A stretch of DNA of 64,000 bases from Commensalibacter papalotli. Its GTDB lineage: Bacteria; Pseudomonadota; Alphaproteobacteria; Acetobacterales; Acetobacteraceae. Every line of letters begins with the position of its first letter. Within the stretch, counting starts at the first letter, position 1. Both the position numbers and the translations under genes were made by a program. Shown piece by piece: positions 25,568 to 34,558 of this stretch. The notes below the pieces were generated by a model that had not been told where the DNA came from, searched no databases, and was given only the letters and a program-made list of their open reading frames with translations. The stretch spans positions 310,001-374,000 of the forward strand of contig NZ_CAMXCI010000001.1 of NCBI RefSeq assembly GCF_947179115.1, read 5' to 3'.

Positions 25568-25700
25568 AGAATTAAAACAACTTTTTACTCTTGTGAAACT
25601 TCACATTTAAGTGTATGAAGAATTGCCAATAGTTGGAACCCAAAAAATACGGGTTATCCCTTTTCTATATCGTTATTTAATCTCTATAAAGGGCAGCAAG

Positions 25701-27185
25701 ATGGCAAATTCTTCTTTTCAATTCAAACAGATTCGTGAAGCACTGGCTTTCGATGATGTATTAATTATTCCTGCGCAATCTGATGTATTGCCCAGCCAAA
25801 CGGATGTAAAAACGTTATTAACACGTTCTATCCCTTTAAATATTCCCTTGATTTCCTCTGCTATGGACACTGTAACAGAATATGCTATGGCGATTGCAAT
25901 GGCACAAAATGGTGGTATTGGGGTTATTCATAAAAACTTGACCATTGAAGAACAGGCCAATCAAGTGCGCCAAGTAAAACGTTTTGAATCTGGTATGGTT
26001 GTTGATCCAGTTACCGTTCATCCTGATAATACGCTAGCACAAACTATTGAAATAATGAAGCAAAATCACATTAGTGGTTTGCCAGTGATTGAACGTAATA
26101 CCAGTCGCTTAGTAGGTATTGTTACCCACAGAGACGTTCGTTTTGCGACAGACCCAAATCAACTTGTTTCTGAGTTGATGACGAAAGAAAACCTAATCAC
26201 AGTCAAAGAAGGTGTAAAACCAGAGGCTGTTAAAAAGTTGCTTCATCAACATCGAATTGAAAAATTATTAGTTGTTGATACCCAAGATCGTTGTGTTGGT
26301 ATTATTACCGTCAAAGATATGGAGAAATCTGTTGTATATCCTTTGGCAAATAAAGATCAATTTGGTCGTTTACGCTGTGCTGCGGCAACAGGTGTTGGCG
26401 AGGATGGCTATCAACGAGGAATTGCTTTGATTGATGCTGGAGTAGATGTGTTGGTAGTTGATACAGCACATGGACATTCATCTGGTGTATTAAAATCAAT
26501 TGAAAGATTAAAAAAAGAACATTCAAATATCCAACTTATAGCAGGAAATATTGCTACACCTGAAGGGGCGAAAGCATTAATTGACGCTGGGGCTGATGCG
26601 GTTAAAGTTGGAATTGGACCAGGTTCGATTTGTACAACACGTGTGGTTGCCGGTGTTGGTGTTCCTCAGTTCACTGCTGTTATGGAAGTTGCTGAAGTTT
26701 GCCATAATGAAAATATTCCATTAATTGCTGATGGTGGTATTCGTACATCTGGCGATATTGTCAAAGCAATTGGTGCTGGGGCTGATGTGGTTATGGTTGG
26801 TTCTGTATTGGCAGGAACCGATGAAGCACCTGGTGAAGTATTTCTCTATCAAGGGCGTTCATACAAAGCATATCGTGGTATGGGTAGCCTTGGTGCAATG
26901 GCTAGAGGCTCTGCTGATCGTTATTTTCAACAAGATATTAAAGAGAGCCATAAGCTTGTTCCTGAGGGTATTGAAGGTCAAGTTCCTTACAAAGGCTCTG
27001 CCGAAGCTGTTATTCATCAACTTGTTGGTGGATTAAAAGCTGGCATGGGGTATACAGGAAATCCAAGCATTGATGCAATGAAGAAAAATGTTCAGTTCCG
27101 TAAAATTACTGGAGCTGGTTTAAGAGAGAGCCACGTTCATGATGTGACGATCACACGTGAAGCTCCGAACTATCGTCACAATTAA
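25701..27185 (+). CDS. guaB: Inosine-5'-monophosphate dehydrogenase
   Basis: NAD-dependent conversion of IMP to XMP, the committed step to guanine nucleotides; 494 residues. The catalytic loop GPGSICTTR has the nucleophilic Cys 311. Two CBS domains, inserted at about 95-210 (VDPVTVHPDNTL and LITVKEG), sense nucleotides. The flap has YRGMGSLGAM. The start is the ATG at 25701 (MANSSFQFKQIREALAFDDV) with AAGGGCAG ahead; the frame stays open upstream to 25611, but that stretch has no family sequence. The purB and purC genes at 57-60 kb serve the same pathway. Confidence 0.96.
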   Translation: MANSSFQFKQIREALAFDDVLIIPAQSDVLPSQTDVKTLLTRSIPLNIPLISSAMDTVTEYAMAIAMAQNGGIGVIHKNLTIEEQANQVRQVKRFESGMVVDPVTVHPDNTLAQTIEIMKQNHISGLPVIERNTSRLVGIVTHRDVRFATDPNQLVSELMTKENLITVKEGVKPEAVKKLLHQHRIEKLLVVDTQDRCVGIITVKDMEKSVVYPLANKDQFGRLRCAAATGVGEDGYQRGIALIDAGVDVLVVDTAHGHSSGVLKSIERLKKEHSNIQLIAGNIATPEGAKALIDAGADAVKVGIGPGSICTTRVVAGVGVPQFTAVMEVAEVCHNENIPLIADGGIRTSGDIVKAIGAGADVVMVGSVLAGTDEAPGEVFLYQGRSYKAYRGMGSLGAMARGSADRYFQQDIKESHKLVPEGIEGQVPYKGSAEAVIHQLVGGLKAGMGYTGNPSIDAMKKNVQFRKITGAGLRESHVHDVTITREAPNYRHN

Positions 27186-27209
27186 TTAAAAGTAAATAAG
27201 TATCGAATT

Positions 27210-28520
27210 ATGACACCTTCCGCTCAAATATCTGCGGTTATTGAACTGCTATTAACCATTCAAAACCAAAGGCACGCACCAGCTGATGCGACGGCTAATC
27301 GTTTTTTCAGACAACGCCGTTATATTGGCGGGGGGGATCGTCGATATGTTTCTGCTCAGATATGGGAAATCATGCGTCATCATCGTAAATTACAATGGTG
27401 GTTAAAACGTATTGGTAGCCAAATTAATCCAAGAATGATGGTTGCTGCTTTTTTAATGCTATCTGGTAAAACTCTTAAAGAGGTTAATAATCTTTTTTCT
27501 GGCGAAAGATATGCCCCTTTATCTTTGACTCAAAATGAAGGATTGTTTTTACAATCCTTAGAAGGGCAAGAGCTTTTTTACAAAGAGATGCCAAAAGCTG
27601 TATTTTACGAGATTCCAGATTGGGTTTATCCATTGTTCCAACAACAATTTGGTGAGAGTATTGATGCTGAACTTTCGGCATTGCTTGAACCAGCCTCTCT
27701 TGATTTGCGCGTTAATATTTTAAAAGAAGAACGTAATAATGCCAAAGAGATGTTAAAACAAGAGGGAATTTCTTCTGAGAAAATGCCTTTGTCTCCTTGG
27801 GGATTACGAGTTGAAGGAAGGCAATCTGTTACGTCTACTGATTTGTTCAAAAATGGCATCATTGAAATTCAAGATGAAGGTAGTCAATTGATTGCATTAA
27901 TGACTGGGGTGACGTCTCAAATGCGTGTTTTGGATTTTTGTGCTGGTGCAGGCGGTAAAACCCTTGCTATGGCCATGATGATGCAGAATAAAGGGCAGAT
28001 TATTGCCTCTGACGTTCATAATGTTCGTATTAATGCTGCTGAAAAGCGTTTTCGTCGTGCAGGTGTTTTTAATGTTCAAACACATTTATTTGCCGAGGGT
28101 GCAAAATGGATCAAAAGACGTGTTAAGACATTTGATCGTGTGCTTGTTGATGCACCGTGCAGTGGGACAGGAACATGGCGACGCAATCCTGATGCGCGTT
28201 TAAAATTCAAAGCGATTGATTTAGAAGAGCTCGTTGCAAAGCAAGCTGATATTTTAGATTCTGCTTCTAAAATGGTAAAAGAGGGCGGGCGTTTAATTTA
28301 TGCAACTTGCTCACTTTTGCAAAAAGAAAATCAAGACCAAATAGAGTTTTTTTTAAAAGCTCATCCAGAGTTTAAATTGGTATGTCCAGACACACCCGAG
28401 AAATTATTACCTGATGAATTTTACAAAAATCCAAGCTTCCAATTAACGCCAGCACAATATAAAACTGATGGTTTTTTCTGTGCTGTTTTAGAGCGTCAAA
28501 AGGAAAAGGCAGCCGAATAA
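27210..28520 (+). CDS. rsmB: RsmB/NOP-family rRNA cytosine-5 methyltransferase
   Basis: SAM-dependent m5C methyltransferase, probably for C967 of 16S rRNA, 436 residues. An N-terminal NusB-like RNA-binding region is followed by the Rossmann domain with VLDFCAGAGGKTL (motif I). The two catalytic cysteines are Cys 317 in VDAPCSGTG (motif IV) and Cys 367 in YATCSLL (motif VI, the nucleophile). It begins 24 bases after guaB and shares its direction. Some NOP members target other RNA sites, so the exact nucleotide is inferred. Confidence 0.88.
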   Translation: MTPSAQISAVIELLLTIQNQRHAPADATANRFFRQRRYIGGGDRRYVSAQIWEIMRHHRKLQWWLKRIGSQINPRMMVAAFLMLSGKTLKEVNNLFSGERYAPLSLTQNEGLFLQSLEGQELFYKEMPKAVFYEIPDWVYPLFQQQFGESIDAELSALLEPASLDLRVNILKEERNNAKEMLKQEGISSEKMPLSPWGLRVEGRQSVTSTDLFKNGIIEIQDEGSQLIALMTGVTSQMRVLDFCAGAGGKTLAMAMMMQNKGQIIASDVHNVRINAAEKRFRRAGVFNVQTHLFAEGAKWIKRRVKTFDRVLVDAPCSGTGTWRRNPDARLKFKAIDLEELVAKQADILDSASKMVKEGGRLIYATCSLLQKENQDQIEFFLKAHPEFKLVCPDTPEKLLPDEFYKNPSFQLTPAQYKTDGFFCAVLERQKEKAAE

Positions 28521-28521
28521 T

Positions 28522-29769
28522 TTATTTTTTATTTAATTTGTAAAAATAGTTAATAACTTTTTCCATAGTGAGTCCTTGTACAATTATTGTGAAAATAACA
28601 CAGACATAAGTTATAATAAGGATATCACTTTTCAGTTCTCCATCAGGAAGGGATAAGGCAATTGCCAATGAAATCCCTCCTCTTAATCCTCCCCAAGTCA
28701 AGATTGAAATTAATCCTCTACGGTTACTGTCTTTATATAATAAGACAGCACCGCTGATTCCAATAGCAATGAAACGACTTAGAATCAAGAATGGGATACA
28801 TAACAAGCTAATGAGCAGTGTTTGGGGGTGAAACGGAATAATCATAATTTCCAAACCAATAAGCAAAAATAATGATGTATTTAAAATTTCATCAATTACA
28901 TGCCAAAACCCTGTAACTGTATCATGGTCCTCTTTGTTAGGACGCTTTTGAAGATAATCACCCATTAATAATCCGCTAACGACAACAGCGATCGGCCCAG
29001 ACATATGTAAATGCCCAGCCAGAGCAAACGTGCCCGCTGCCAAAGCGAGAGAGAATAAAATCATAATCTCATCATGATTAATTCGCTTCATAATATAGAT
29101 AATGATCAAAGCTGTGATTGCTCCGAGGATACCAGAACCAAATACTTCTTGTATAAAGACGAGCGAAAGTCCAGCAGCACTGGGATAAATACCGGTTGTT
29201 GCGATGGTGATTAATGTTGAAAATGCCAATAAAGCAATACCATCATTAAACAAGCTTTCTCCCGCAAAGATTGCTTGCAATCGGTCAGGTAGACCTAATC
29301 TACCTAACATATTAATAATTGCAACAGGATCTGTTGGAGCTAGGATTGATCCAAGGATTAAACACCAAATAAAAGGAATTGAAATAGGAGCTAGGTAGAA
29401 TAATAACCAAAAAGCACTTCCTAGTGTAAAAATGCAGATTAATGTTCCTAAAATTGCCAAGGAGGCTACGTTAAATTTAGCTTTCCATAGCTCAGCAAGT
29501 TTTATATGTAAACTTCCCGCGAACAACAAAAATGCCAAAGCACCGTTTAATAAAAGTTTTGGAAAATCTAAATCAGATAAAATATCTTTGGCAAAATGGT
29601 ATCCTGAAAAAAAGGAGATTGAATAATCACTGATAAATAAAATCAACGAAAATATAAAAGCCATAATCATAATTCCAATAGTCATAGGAAGATGAAGGAA
29701 TTTATGATTAATTGCACTGCTGATTGCTGTCAGTAAAAATAGGCAAGATATAAGCGTTAGGATATCCAT
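28522..29769 (-). CDS. CPA1-type Na+/H+ antiporter
   Basis: Inner-membrane cation/proton antiporter (NhaP/CPA1 group), 415 residues and about twelve membrane segments. Key membrane-embedded motifs are APTDPVAI (the unwound segment) and GESLFNDGIALL, whose Asn-Asp pair is typical of electroneutral CPA1 exchangers. WGGLRGGISLAIALSLP near the C-terminus is the conserved basic-residue helix. There is no long cytoplasmic tail. It would export Na+ or K+ to control pH. Its stop lies one base from the rsmB stop, so the genes converge tightly. Confidence 0.9.
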   Translation of the reverse strand: MDILTLISCLFLLTAISSAINHKFLHLPMTIGIMIMAFIFSLILFISDYSISFFSGYHFAKDILSDLDFPKLLLNGALAFLLFAGSLHIKLAELWKAKFNVASLAILGTLICIFTLGSAFWLLFYLAPISIPFIWCLILGSILAPTDPVAIINMLGRLGLPDRLQAIFAGESLFNDGIALLAFSTLITIATTGIYPSAAGLSLVFIQEVFGSGILGAITALIIIYIMKRINHDEIMILFSLALAAGTFALAGHLHMSGPIAVVVSGLLMGDYLQKRPNKEDHDTVTGFWHVIDEILNTSLFLLIGLEIMIIPFHPQTLLISLLCIPFLILSRFIAIGISGAVLLYKDSNRRGLISILTWGGLRGGISLAIALSLPDGELKSDILIITYVCVIFTIIVQGLTMEKVINYFYKLNKK

Positions 29770-29895
29770 ATGTCTTTTCTTTTTTAGAGTTTTTTATTTA
29801 ATTAAAATAAATATTTTCTGATGATAACTTTTTTTTTATGATATTATAAGTAATAAATATAGTATTGATTAAATATTAGGACTGATATGGCTTTA

Positions 29896-29919
29896 TAACC
29901 ATTCCTCAGGAAATGGTTA
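29896..29919 (+). promoter_or_regulatory. Palindrome upstream of the response regulator gene
   Basis: Perfect 8-base arms (29896-29903 and 29912-29919) enclose CCTCAGGA, which adds a further partial pairing. It sits 40 bases before the start codon of the OmpR-type regulator, where an autoregulatory operator or a 5' hairpin would be expected. The role is inferred from position. Confidence 0.4.
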
Positions 29920-29959
29920 AATTGTTTCAGGTGTGTTTTAAACAGAAGGATGATGCTTG

Positions 29960-30679
29960 ATGGCTGGATTACACCCAATTTTGGTTGTTGATGATGACCC
30001 AAAACTGATCGAAACACTATCTGAACAGTTACAGTTAGATGGTGAATTTGAGGTTTTTGGTGCAAATACTGTTGAAGATGCAAAAACAAAAATCTTAAAA
30101 TCAGACAAACATTATGATGCAATTATTTTAGACGTTATGCTTCCTGATGGTGATGGATGTGATTTATGTGCTTATCTTCGTAAAGAAGGGTGCAGAACGC
30201 CTATTATTATGCTGACGGGTTCTGACGAGGAAAATGATGTTGTTCGAGGTTTAGATGCTGGTGGTAATGATTATGTTTCAAAGCCATTTCGTATTGCTGA
30301 ACTATTAGCACGATTAAGAGCTCAAATGCGGATTTTTGAAAATAGTGAAGATGCTGTTTTTGCAATTGGCCCTTATGTATTTCGTCCATCAGCAAAGTTG
30401 TTGCAAGAAAATGAAACTAATCGACGTATTCGATTAACAGAAAAAGAAGCTGCAATTTTAAAATTTTTATATCGTTCAGGCACAAGACCAGTGCCACGTC
30501 AAGTTTTGCTCAATGAGGTATGGGGGTATAACTCTGCGGTGACAACGCATACCCTTGAAACACATATTTATCGTTTACGTCAAAAAATTGAACCAGATCC
30601 TACAAATGTCTCTTTGTTAATCACCGAGGCTGGGGGATATCGGTTAAGCTTGTCAGTAGAACAAAGAGAAGATTCGTAG
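29960..30679 (+). CDS. OmpR/PhoB-type response regulator (orphan)
   Basis: Two-component transcription regulator of 239 residues. The receiver domain (about 6-120) has the acidic pocket Asp 11-13, phosphorylation site Asp 58 (LDVMLPDGDG), Thr 86 and Lys 108 (SKPF). The winged-helix DNA-binding domain occupies about 130-235 (ETHIYRLRQKIEPDP, GGYRL). The start is the ATG at 29960, with AAGGA ahead; the preceding TTG is less likely. No histidine kinase lies next to it, so the partner must be elsewhere. A palindrome 40 bases upstream could be its own operator. Confidence 0.92.
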   Translation: MAGLHPILVVDDDPKLIETLSEQLQLDGEFEVFGANTVEDAKTKILKSDKHYDAIILDVMLPDGDGCDLCAYLRKEGCRTPIIMLTGSDEENDVVRGLDAGGNDYVSKPFRIAELLARLRAQMRIFENSEDAVFAIGPYVFRPSAKLLQENETNRRIRLTEKEAAILKFLYRSGTRPVPRQVLLNEVWGYNSAVTTHTLETHIYRLRQKIEPDPTNVSLLITEAGGYRLSLSVEQREDS

Positions 30680-30685
30680 ATTTAT

Positions 30686-30743
30686 ATTAAAAGAAAATCT
30701 TGAACACTTAAAATTATTCTAAGAAGAAAGATTTTCTTTTAAT
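30686..30743. repeat. 16-bp inverted repeat at the convergent junction
   Basis: Perfect 16-base arms (30686-30701 and 30728-30743) with a 26-base loop lie between the regulator stop and the end of xthA; the right arm is part of the last codons of xthA. The arms are AT-rich. It may act as a bidirectional terminator or processing hairpin. Confidence 0.6.
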
Positions 30744-31525
30744 TCTAATAAAATAGGAACATGATCTGAAGGTTTTTCCCAGTTTCTGACTTCTTTAAAA
30801 ATTTGAATCGTTTGTAAATATGGAGCCAAGCTAGGGGTGATCCATAGATGATCCAACCGACGACCTCTATTAGATTTCTCCCAATCTTTGTTTCTGTATG
30901 ACCACCATGTATAAAGTTTTTCTGTAGATGGAACAATCTCACGCATTGCATCTATGAAACCTGTTTTTAACCAACTTGTAAGTTTTTGCGTCTCTATAGG
31001 GGTATGACTTACGACTTTTAGAAGTTGTTTGTGGCTCCATACGTCATGCTCTAATGGAGCAATATTAAGATCACCAACTAGAATACTATTTTCTTCTATA
31101 TTTTTTTTAAACCAATCCGTAGTTTCTTTTAGAAAATTCAGTTTATGTTCGAATTTAGTATTAATAGAAGGGTCAGGCTCATCTCCACCAGCGGGTACAT
31201 AAAAATTATGTAAAGTAACCAATTTTCCTTCAAAATGAAAATCAACAGCTAAATGACGGCAATCCTCTTGATTACACCAGTTTTTAGATGATGGACTGAT
31301 TTCAAAAGAATGTTTAGATAAAATGCAGACCCCATTGTAACTTTTCATTCCTTTATAGGCGATATATGGATATCCAAGTGCTTTTATATCTTCTTGAGGA
31401 AATAAATTATCTGGTACTTTTGTTTCCTGTAAGCAAATAATATCAGGGTTAGCCAAATCAATAAGTTCTTTTAATAAAGGCAATCGTAATCTTAAAGAGT
31501 TAATGTTCCAGCTAATAATACGCAT
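30719..31525 (-). CDS. xthA: Exodeoxyribonuclease III (AP endonuclease)
   Basis: Mg-dependent AP endonuclease and 3'-5' exonuclease for base-excision repair, 268 residues. Active-site residues seen: Asn 7 (SWNINSLR), Glu 34 (LQETK), the GDLNIAP motif with Asp and Asn (about 156-162), and SDHVPI near the C-terminus. It sits close to uvrC on the other strand, separated by an unusual 340-bp gap. Confidence 0.94.
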   Translation of the reverse strand: MRIISWNINSLRLRLPLLKELIDLANPDIICLQETKVPDNLFPQEDIKALGYPYIAYKGMKSYNGVCILSKHSFEISPSSKNWCNQEDCRHLAVDFHFEGKLVTLHNFYVPAGGDEPDPSINTKFEHKLNFLKETTDWFKKNIEENSILVGDLNIAPLEHDVWSHKQLLKVVSHTPIETQKLTSWLKTGFIDAMREIVPSTEKLYTWWSYRNKDWEKSNRGRRLDHLWITPSLAPYLQTIQIFKEVRNWEKPSDHVPILLELKENLSS

Positions 31526-31867
31526 TATTTTATTTTCAATGATAGAGTAAATAGAAGATATATGGTGGAAAATATAAAGTTGTTATAAAGAAATTTATTC
31601 TTTTTTAAAAGAATTTTTTAGATATTTATTTAATTTTGTCCACTATTTTCATCAATTTATTTTTTTAGGAAAGGTGTGCATAATGTCAAGTTATTTATTA
31701 TTAAGGTCGTTTCAATTTTTTATAAAAATACTTTAAAAACAATATGTTACCAAATATGATTAATTTTTAGGCAATACATGATAGAGCTTGATAAACTGCC
31801 CATTAGATCACTATATTGAATATTCATCCCTATAGTTATCCACAGAAACAGTGGAGAACTAAAATAA
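31526..31867. other. AT-rich gap between xthA and uvrC with two DnaA boxes
   Basis: No gene is visible in these 342 bases. Two perfect matches to the DnaA box TTATNCACA lie here: 31836-31844 (plus strand, N = C) and 31675-31683 (minus strand, N = G). Between and before them the DNA is very AT-rich (runs of T and A around 31601-31640). Promoters of the divergent xthA and uvrC must also be here. An origin or DnaA-controlled region is possible but not proven. Confidence 0.45.
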
Positions 31868-33778
31868 ATGTTAGAAAACAAAGCTAAACCTTACTATAAT
31901 GAAAATGTAACAAAGAGCTTTTATATGAATAACAAGCCTAATTCATCTCTTACACCTGTCGAAGGTGTGTTTGCGATTAAACAAGCATTAGAAACAATGC
32001 CTTCAGATGCTGGGGTATATCGTATGATTAACAAAGCTGGAGAGGTTTTATATGTTGGCAAAGCAAAAAATTTAAAAAAACGTGTGATTTCTTATACACA
32101 TCTGTCTCGATTGTCTGATCGTATCCGTAGAATGGTTCAACAAACTGTTTCTATGGAAATTATTACGACTTATACAGAGGCTGAAGCATTATTGTTAGAA
32201 GCAAATTTAATTAAAAGCTTCAAACCACGTTATAATATTTTATTACGTGACGATAAAACATATCCTTGGTTAGTTATGAGTAAAGACGAATGGCCCAGAA
32301 TTGATAAACAACGAGGCAAGGTTACTAGAACTAATGAATATTGGGGGCCTTTTGCCTCTGTTTGGGCGGTTAATCAAACTCTTGAATTACTGCAAAAGAT
32401 ATTCTTGCTTAGAACGTGCACAGACAGCGTTTTTAATTCACGCACACGACCATGCTTGCTTTATCAAATCAAACGCTGTGCAGGCCCTTGTGATGACCGT
32501 ATATCACCATCTGAATACACTCACCTCGTTGAGCAGGCAAGATTGTTTTTATCTGGTCAAACAGTTTCTATTCAACAACAACTAGCCGAGGAAATGGAAA
32601 AGGCTGCATCAGAAATGGATTATGAACGTGCAGCTGTCTTGCGAGATCGCATTCGAGCTTTTACCTATGTGCAAAGCAGTGGTGTTGTTAATCCTGCTTC
32701 TATTATGGATGCCGATATTATAGCCTTATACCAACTTAGTGATAGCTGTTGTATTCAAGTGTTTTTTATTAGAGGCGGCAGAAATAATGGGAATAGGGCT
32801 TTTTTCCCTACACAAATTGAAGGGCAGTCTGCTGAGGAAATTATTTCGGCTTTTCTTGGACAATTTTATGAAAACAAGCCTCCACCTCAGCAAATTTTAT
32901 TAAATATTGGTTTGTCTGAATTATCCTTGATGAGCGAAGCTTTATCTTTGAAAGCTGGGTATAAAGTTACGTTATCATTACCACAAAAAGGCGAGAAAAA
33001 AGCAGTTATTACTCATGCTGAAGATAATGCCAAAGGGGCGTTAGAGCGAAAATTAGCAGAAACAGGAACTCAACAAAAACTACTTGGACAAGTAAAAGCG
33101 TTATTTAATTTAGAGCACATACCTAAACGAATTGAGATTTATGATAACAGTCATATGATGGGCAGTCATGCTTATGGAGTGATGGTTGTAGCTGGACCTG
33201 ATGGATTTAACAAATCGGCGTATAGAAAATTTAGTATTAAATCCTCAATTTCTCCTGGAGATGATTTTGGTATGATGAGAGAAGTCTTTTCCAGGCGTTT
33301 TGCTAAAGGTAAGAATACAGACCGAGAAAATTGGCCTGATATATTATTAATTGATGGAGGTGCAGGCCAATTCTCAGCAGTAGATTCTATTTTAACTGAA
33401 CTTGAAATTACTGACATAAAACTGATATGTATAGCGAAAGGTAAAGATCGGAATGCTGGTAGAGAATGGTTTTTCACAAAGGATCAAGAACCTTTTCAAC
33501 TAGCTATTCAAGATCCCGTATTATATTATTTACAAAGATTACGTGACGAGGCCCATCGTTTTGCCATTACTACGCATCGAAGTGGACGCTCCAAAGCTAT
33601 TCAACGTTCTGAGTTAGATGACATTCCTGGGGTAGGGGCAAACCGTAAACGATTATTATTAAATCATTTTGGCTCAGCAAAAGCTGTGAAGGCTGCCAGT
33701 TTATCCGATATTACCGCTATTCCAGGGATTAATCAAACACTAGCAGAGGTGATTTATGGGCATTTTCGCTCTGAATAG
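31868..33778 (+). CDS. uvrC: Excinuclease ABC subunit C
   Basis: Nuclease that makes both cuts in nucleotide-excision repair with UvrA and UvrB; 636 residues from the ATG at 31868. A GIY-YIG domain is at about 40-120 (GVYRMINKAGEVLYVGKAKNL), followed by a Cys cluster in RTCTDSVF...CLLY..RCAGPC and a UVR motif (EKAASEMDYERAAVLRDRI). The RNase H-like nuclease domain has IEIYDNSHMMG and the Asp-rich DILLIDGGAGQ, and tandem helix-hairpin-helix elements end the protein. A start at 31925 (MNNKPN) is an alternative; neither has a textbook ribosome site. The pgsA gene follows. Confidence 0.95.
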   Translation: MLENKAKPYYNENVTKSFYMNNKPNSSLTPVEGVFAIKQALETMPSDAGVYRMINKAGEVLYVGKAKNLKKRVISYTHLSRLSDRIRRMVQQTVSMEIITTYTEAEALLLEANLIKSFKPRYNILLRDDKTYPWLVMSKDEWPRIDKQRGKVTRTNEYWGPFASVWAVNQTLELLQKIFLLRTCTDSVFNSRTRPCLLYQIKRCAGPCDDRISPSEYTHLVEQARLFLSGQTVSIQQQLAEEMEKAASEMDYERAAVLRDRIRAFTYVQSSGVVNPASIMDADIIALYQLSDSCCIQVFFIRGGRNNGNRAFFPTQIEGQSAEEIISAFLGQFYENKPPPQQILLNIGLSELSLMSEALSLKAGYKVTLSLPQKGEKKAVITHAEDNAKGALERKLAETGTQQKLLGQVKALFNLEHIPKRIEIYDNSHMMGSHAYGVMVVAGPDGFNKSAYRKFSIKSSISPGDDFGMMREVFSRRFAKGKNTDRENWPDILLIDGGAGQFSAVDSILTELEITDIKLICIAKGKDRNAGREWFFTKDQEPFQLAIQDPVLYYLQRLRDEAHRFAITTHRSGRSKAIQRSELDDIPGVGANRKRLLLNHFGSAKAVKAASLSDITAIPGINQTLAEVIYGHFRSE

Positions 33779-33888
33779 TTTTAAGTATAAAATTACAGAT
33801 TTGTTATATGATTTTTTTCTTAAATAACGTATAAGTATATAAAATATCTTATATATTCCATACACCTCAGCTTACGTTTGCGAAAATT

Positions 33889-34458
33889 ATGTTCTTTAAT
33901 TTACCGAATTGTTTGACCTTATCGCGCATACTAATCATTCCCATATTGGCTATTTTGGTAATGGTTGGCCGTCCTATGACTGATTTGATTGCTTGTATTT
34001 TGTTTATTTTTGCAGGGATAACAGATTATCTTGATGGTAAACTTGCACGTGCATGGCAGCAACTTTCTGAAATGGGCCGAATGTTAGATCCTATTGCAGA
34101 TAAACTGCTGGTAGGAATTTTGTTAATTGTTATGGCTGCTTATGCACGCTTACCCTATGGTGGAATTATTCCAGCAATGGTGATTCTTTCGCGTGAAATC
34201 TTGGTAAGTGGATTAAGAGAGTTTTTAGCAACAGCTCAAGTGGGATTACCTGTAACAAAATTGTCGAAATGGAAAACAACTTTTCAAATGGTTGCACTGG
34301 GATTTTTACTAGCAGGTGATACGAGCGCTAAAATGTTGGGTATCAGTTGGTTTCCTGTCAGCATTATCGGATCAATATTGTTATGGATTTCCGCTATTTT
34401 AACAATTATAACTGGCTGGGGTTACATTAAGACTGGATTTAAATTTGTTAATAAATAA
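33889..34458 (+). CDS. pgsA: CDP-diacylglycerol--glycerol-3-phosphate 3-phosphatidyltransferase
   Basis: Makes phosphatidylglycerol phosphate in the inner membrane, 189 residues with about five or six membrane helices. The CDP-alcohol phosphotransferase motif is complete: Asp 46, Asp 49-Gly 50, Ala 53-Arg 54, Gly 63, Asp 67 and Asp 71, with the exact family spacing. It lies 110 bases after uvrC, an order common in alphaproteobacteria. Confidence 0.95.
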   Translation: MFFNLPNCLTLSRILIIPILAILVMVGRPMTDLIACILFIFAGITDYLDGKLARAWQQLSEMGRMLDPIADKLLVGILLIVMAAYARLPYGGIIPAMVILSREILVSGLREFLATAQVGLPVTKLSKWKTTFQMVALGFLLAGDTSAKMLGISWFPVSIIGSILLWISAILTIITGWGYIKTGFKFVNK

Positions 34459-34558
34459 TTAATTTTGATATATTTATAATCATTTTTTACTTGAGATTTT
34501 TTCGCTTTAAAGGCAAATTGCAACCTGTTTTGGTTTAATTATGAGTTGGAGGCTATGG

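Noticed and set aside
25611..25700. Thirty-residue N-terminal extension of IMP dehydrogenase
   Set aside because: The extension has no family sequence; the ATG at 25701 has a ribosome site and the expected N-terminus.
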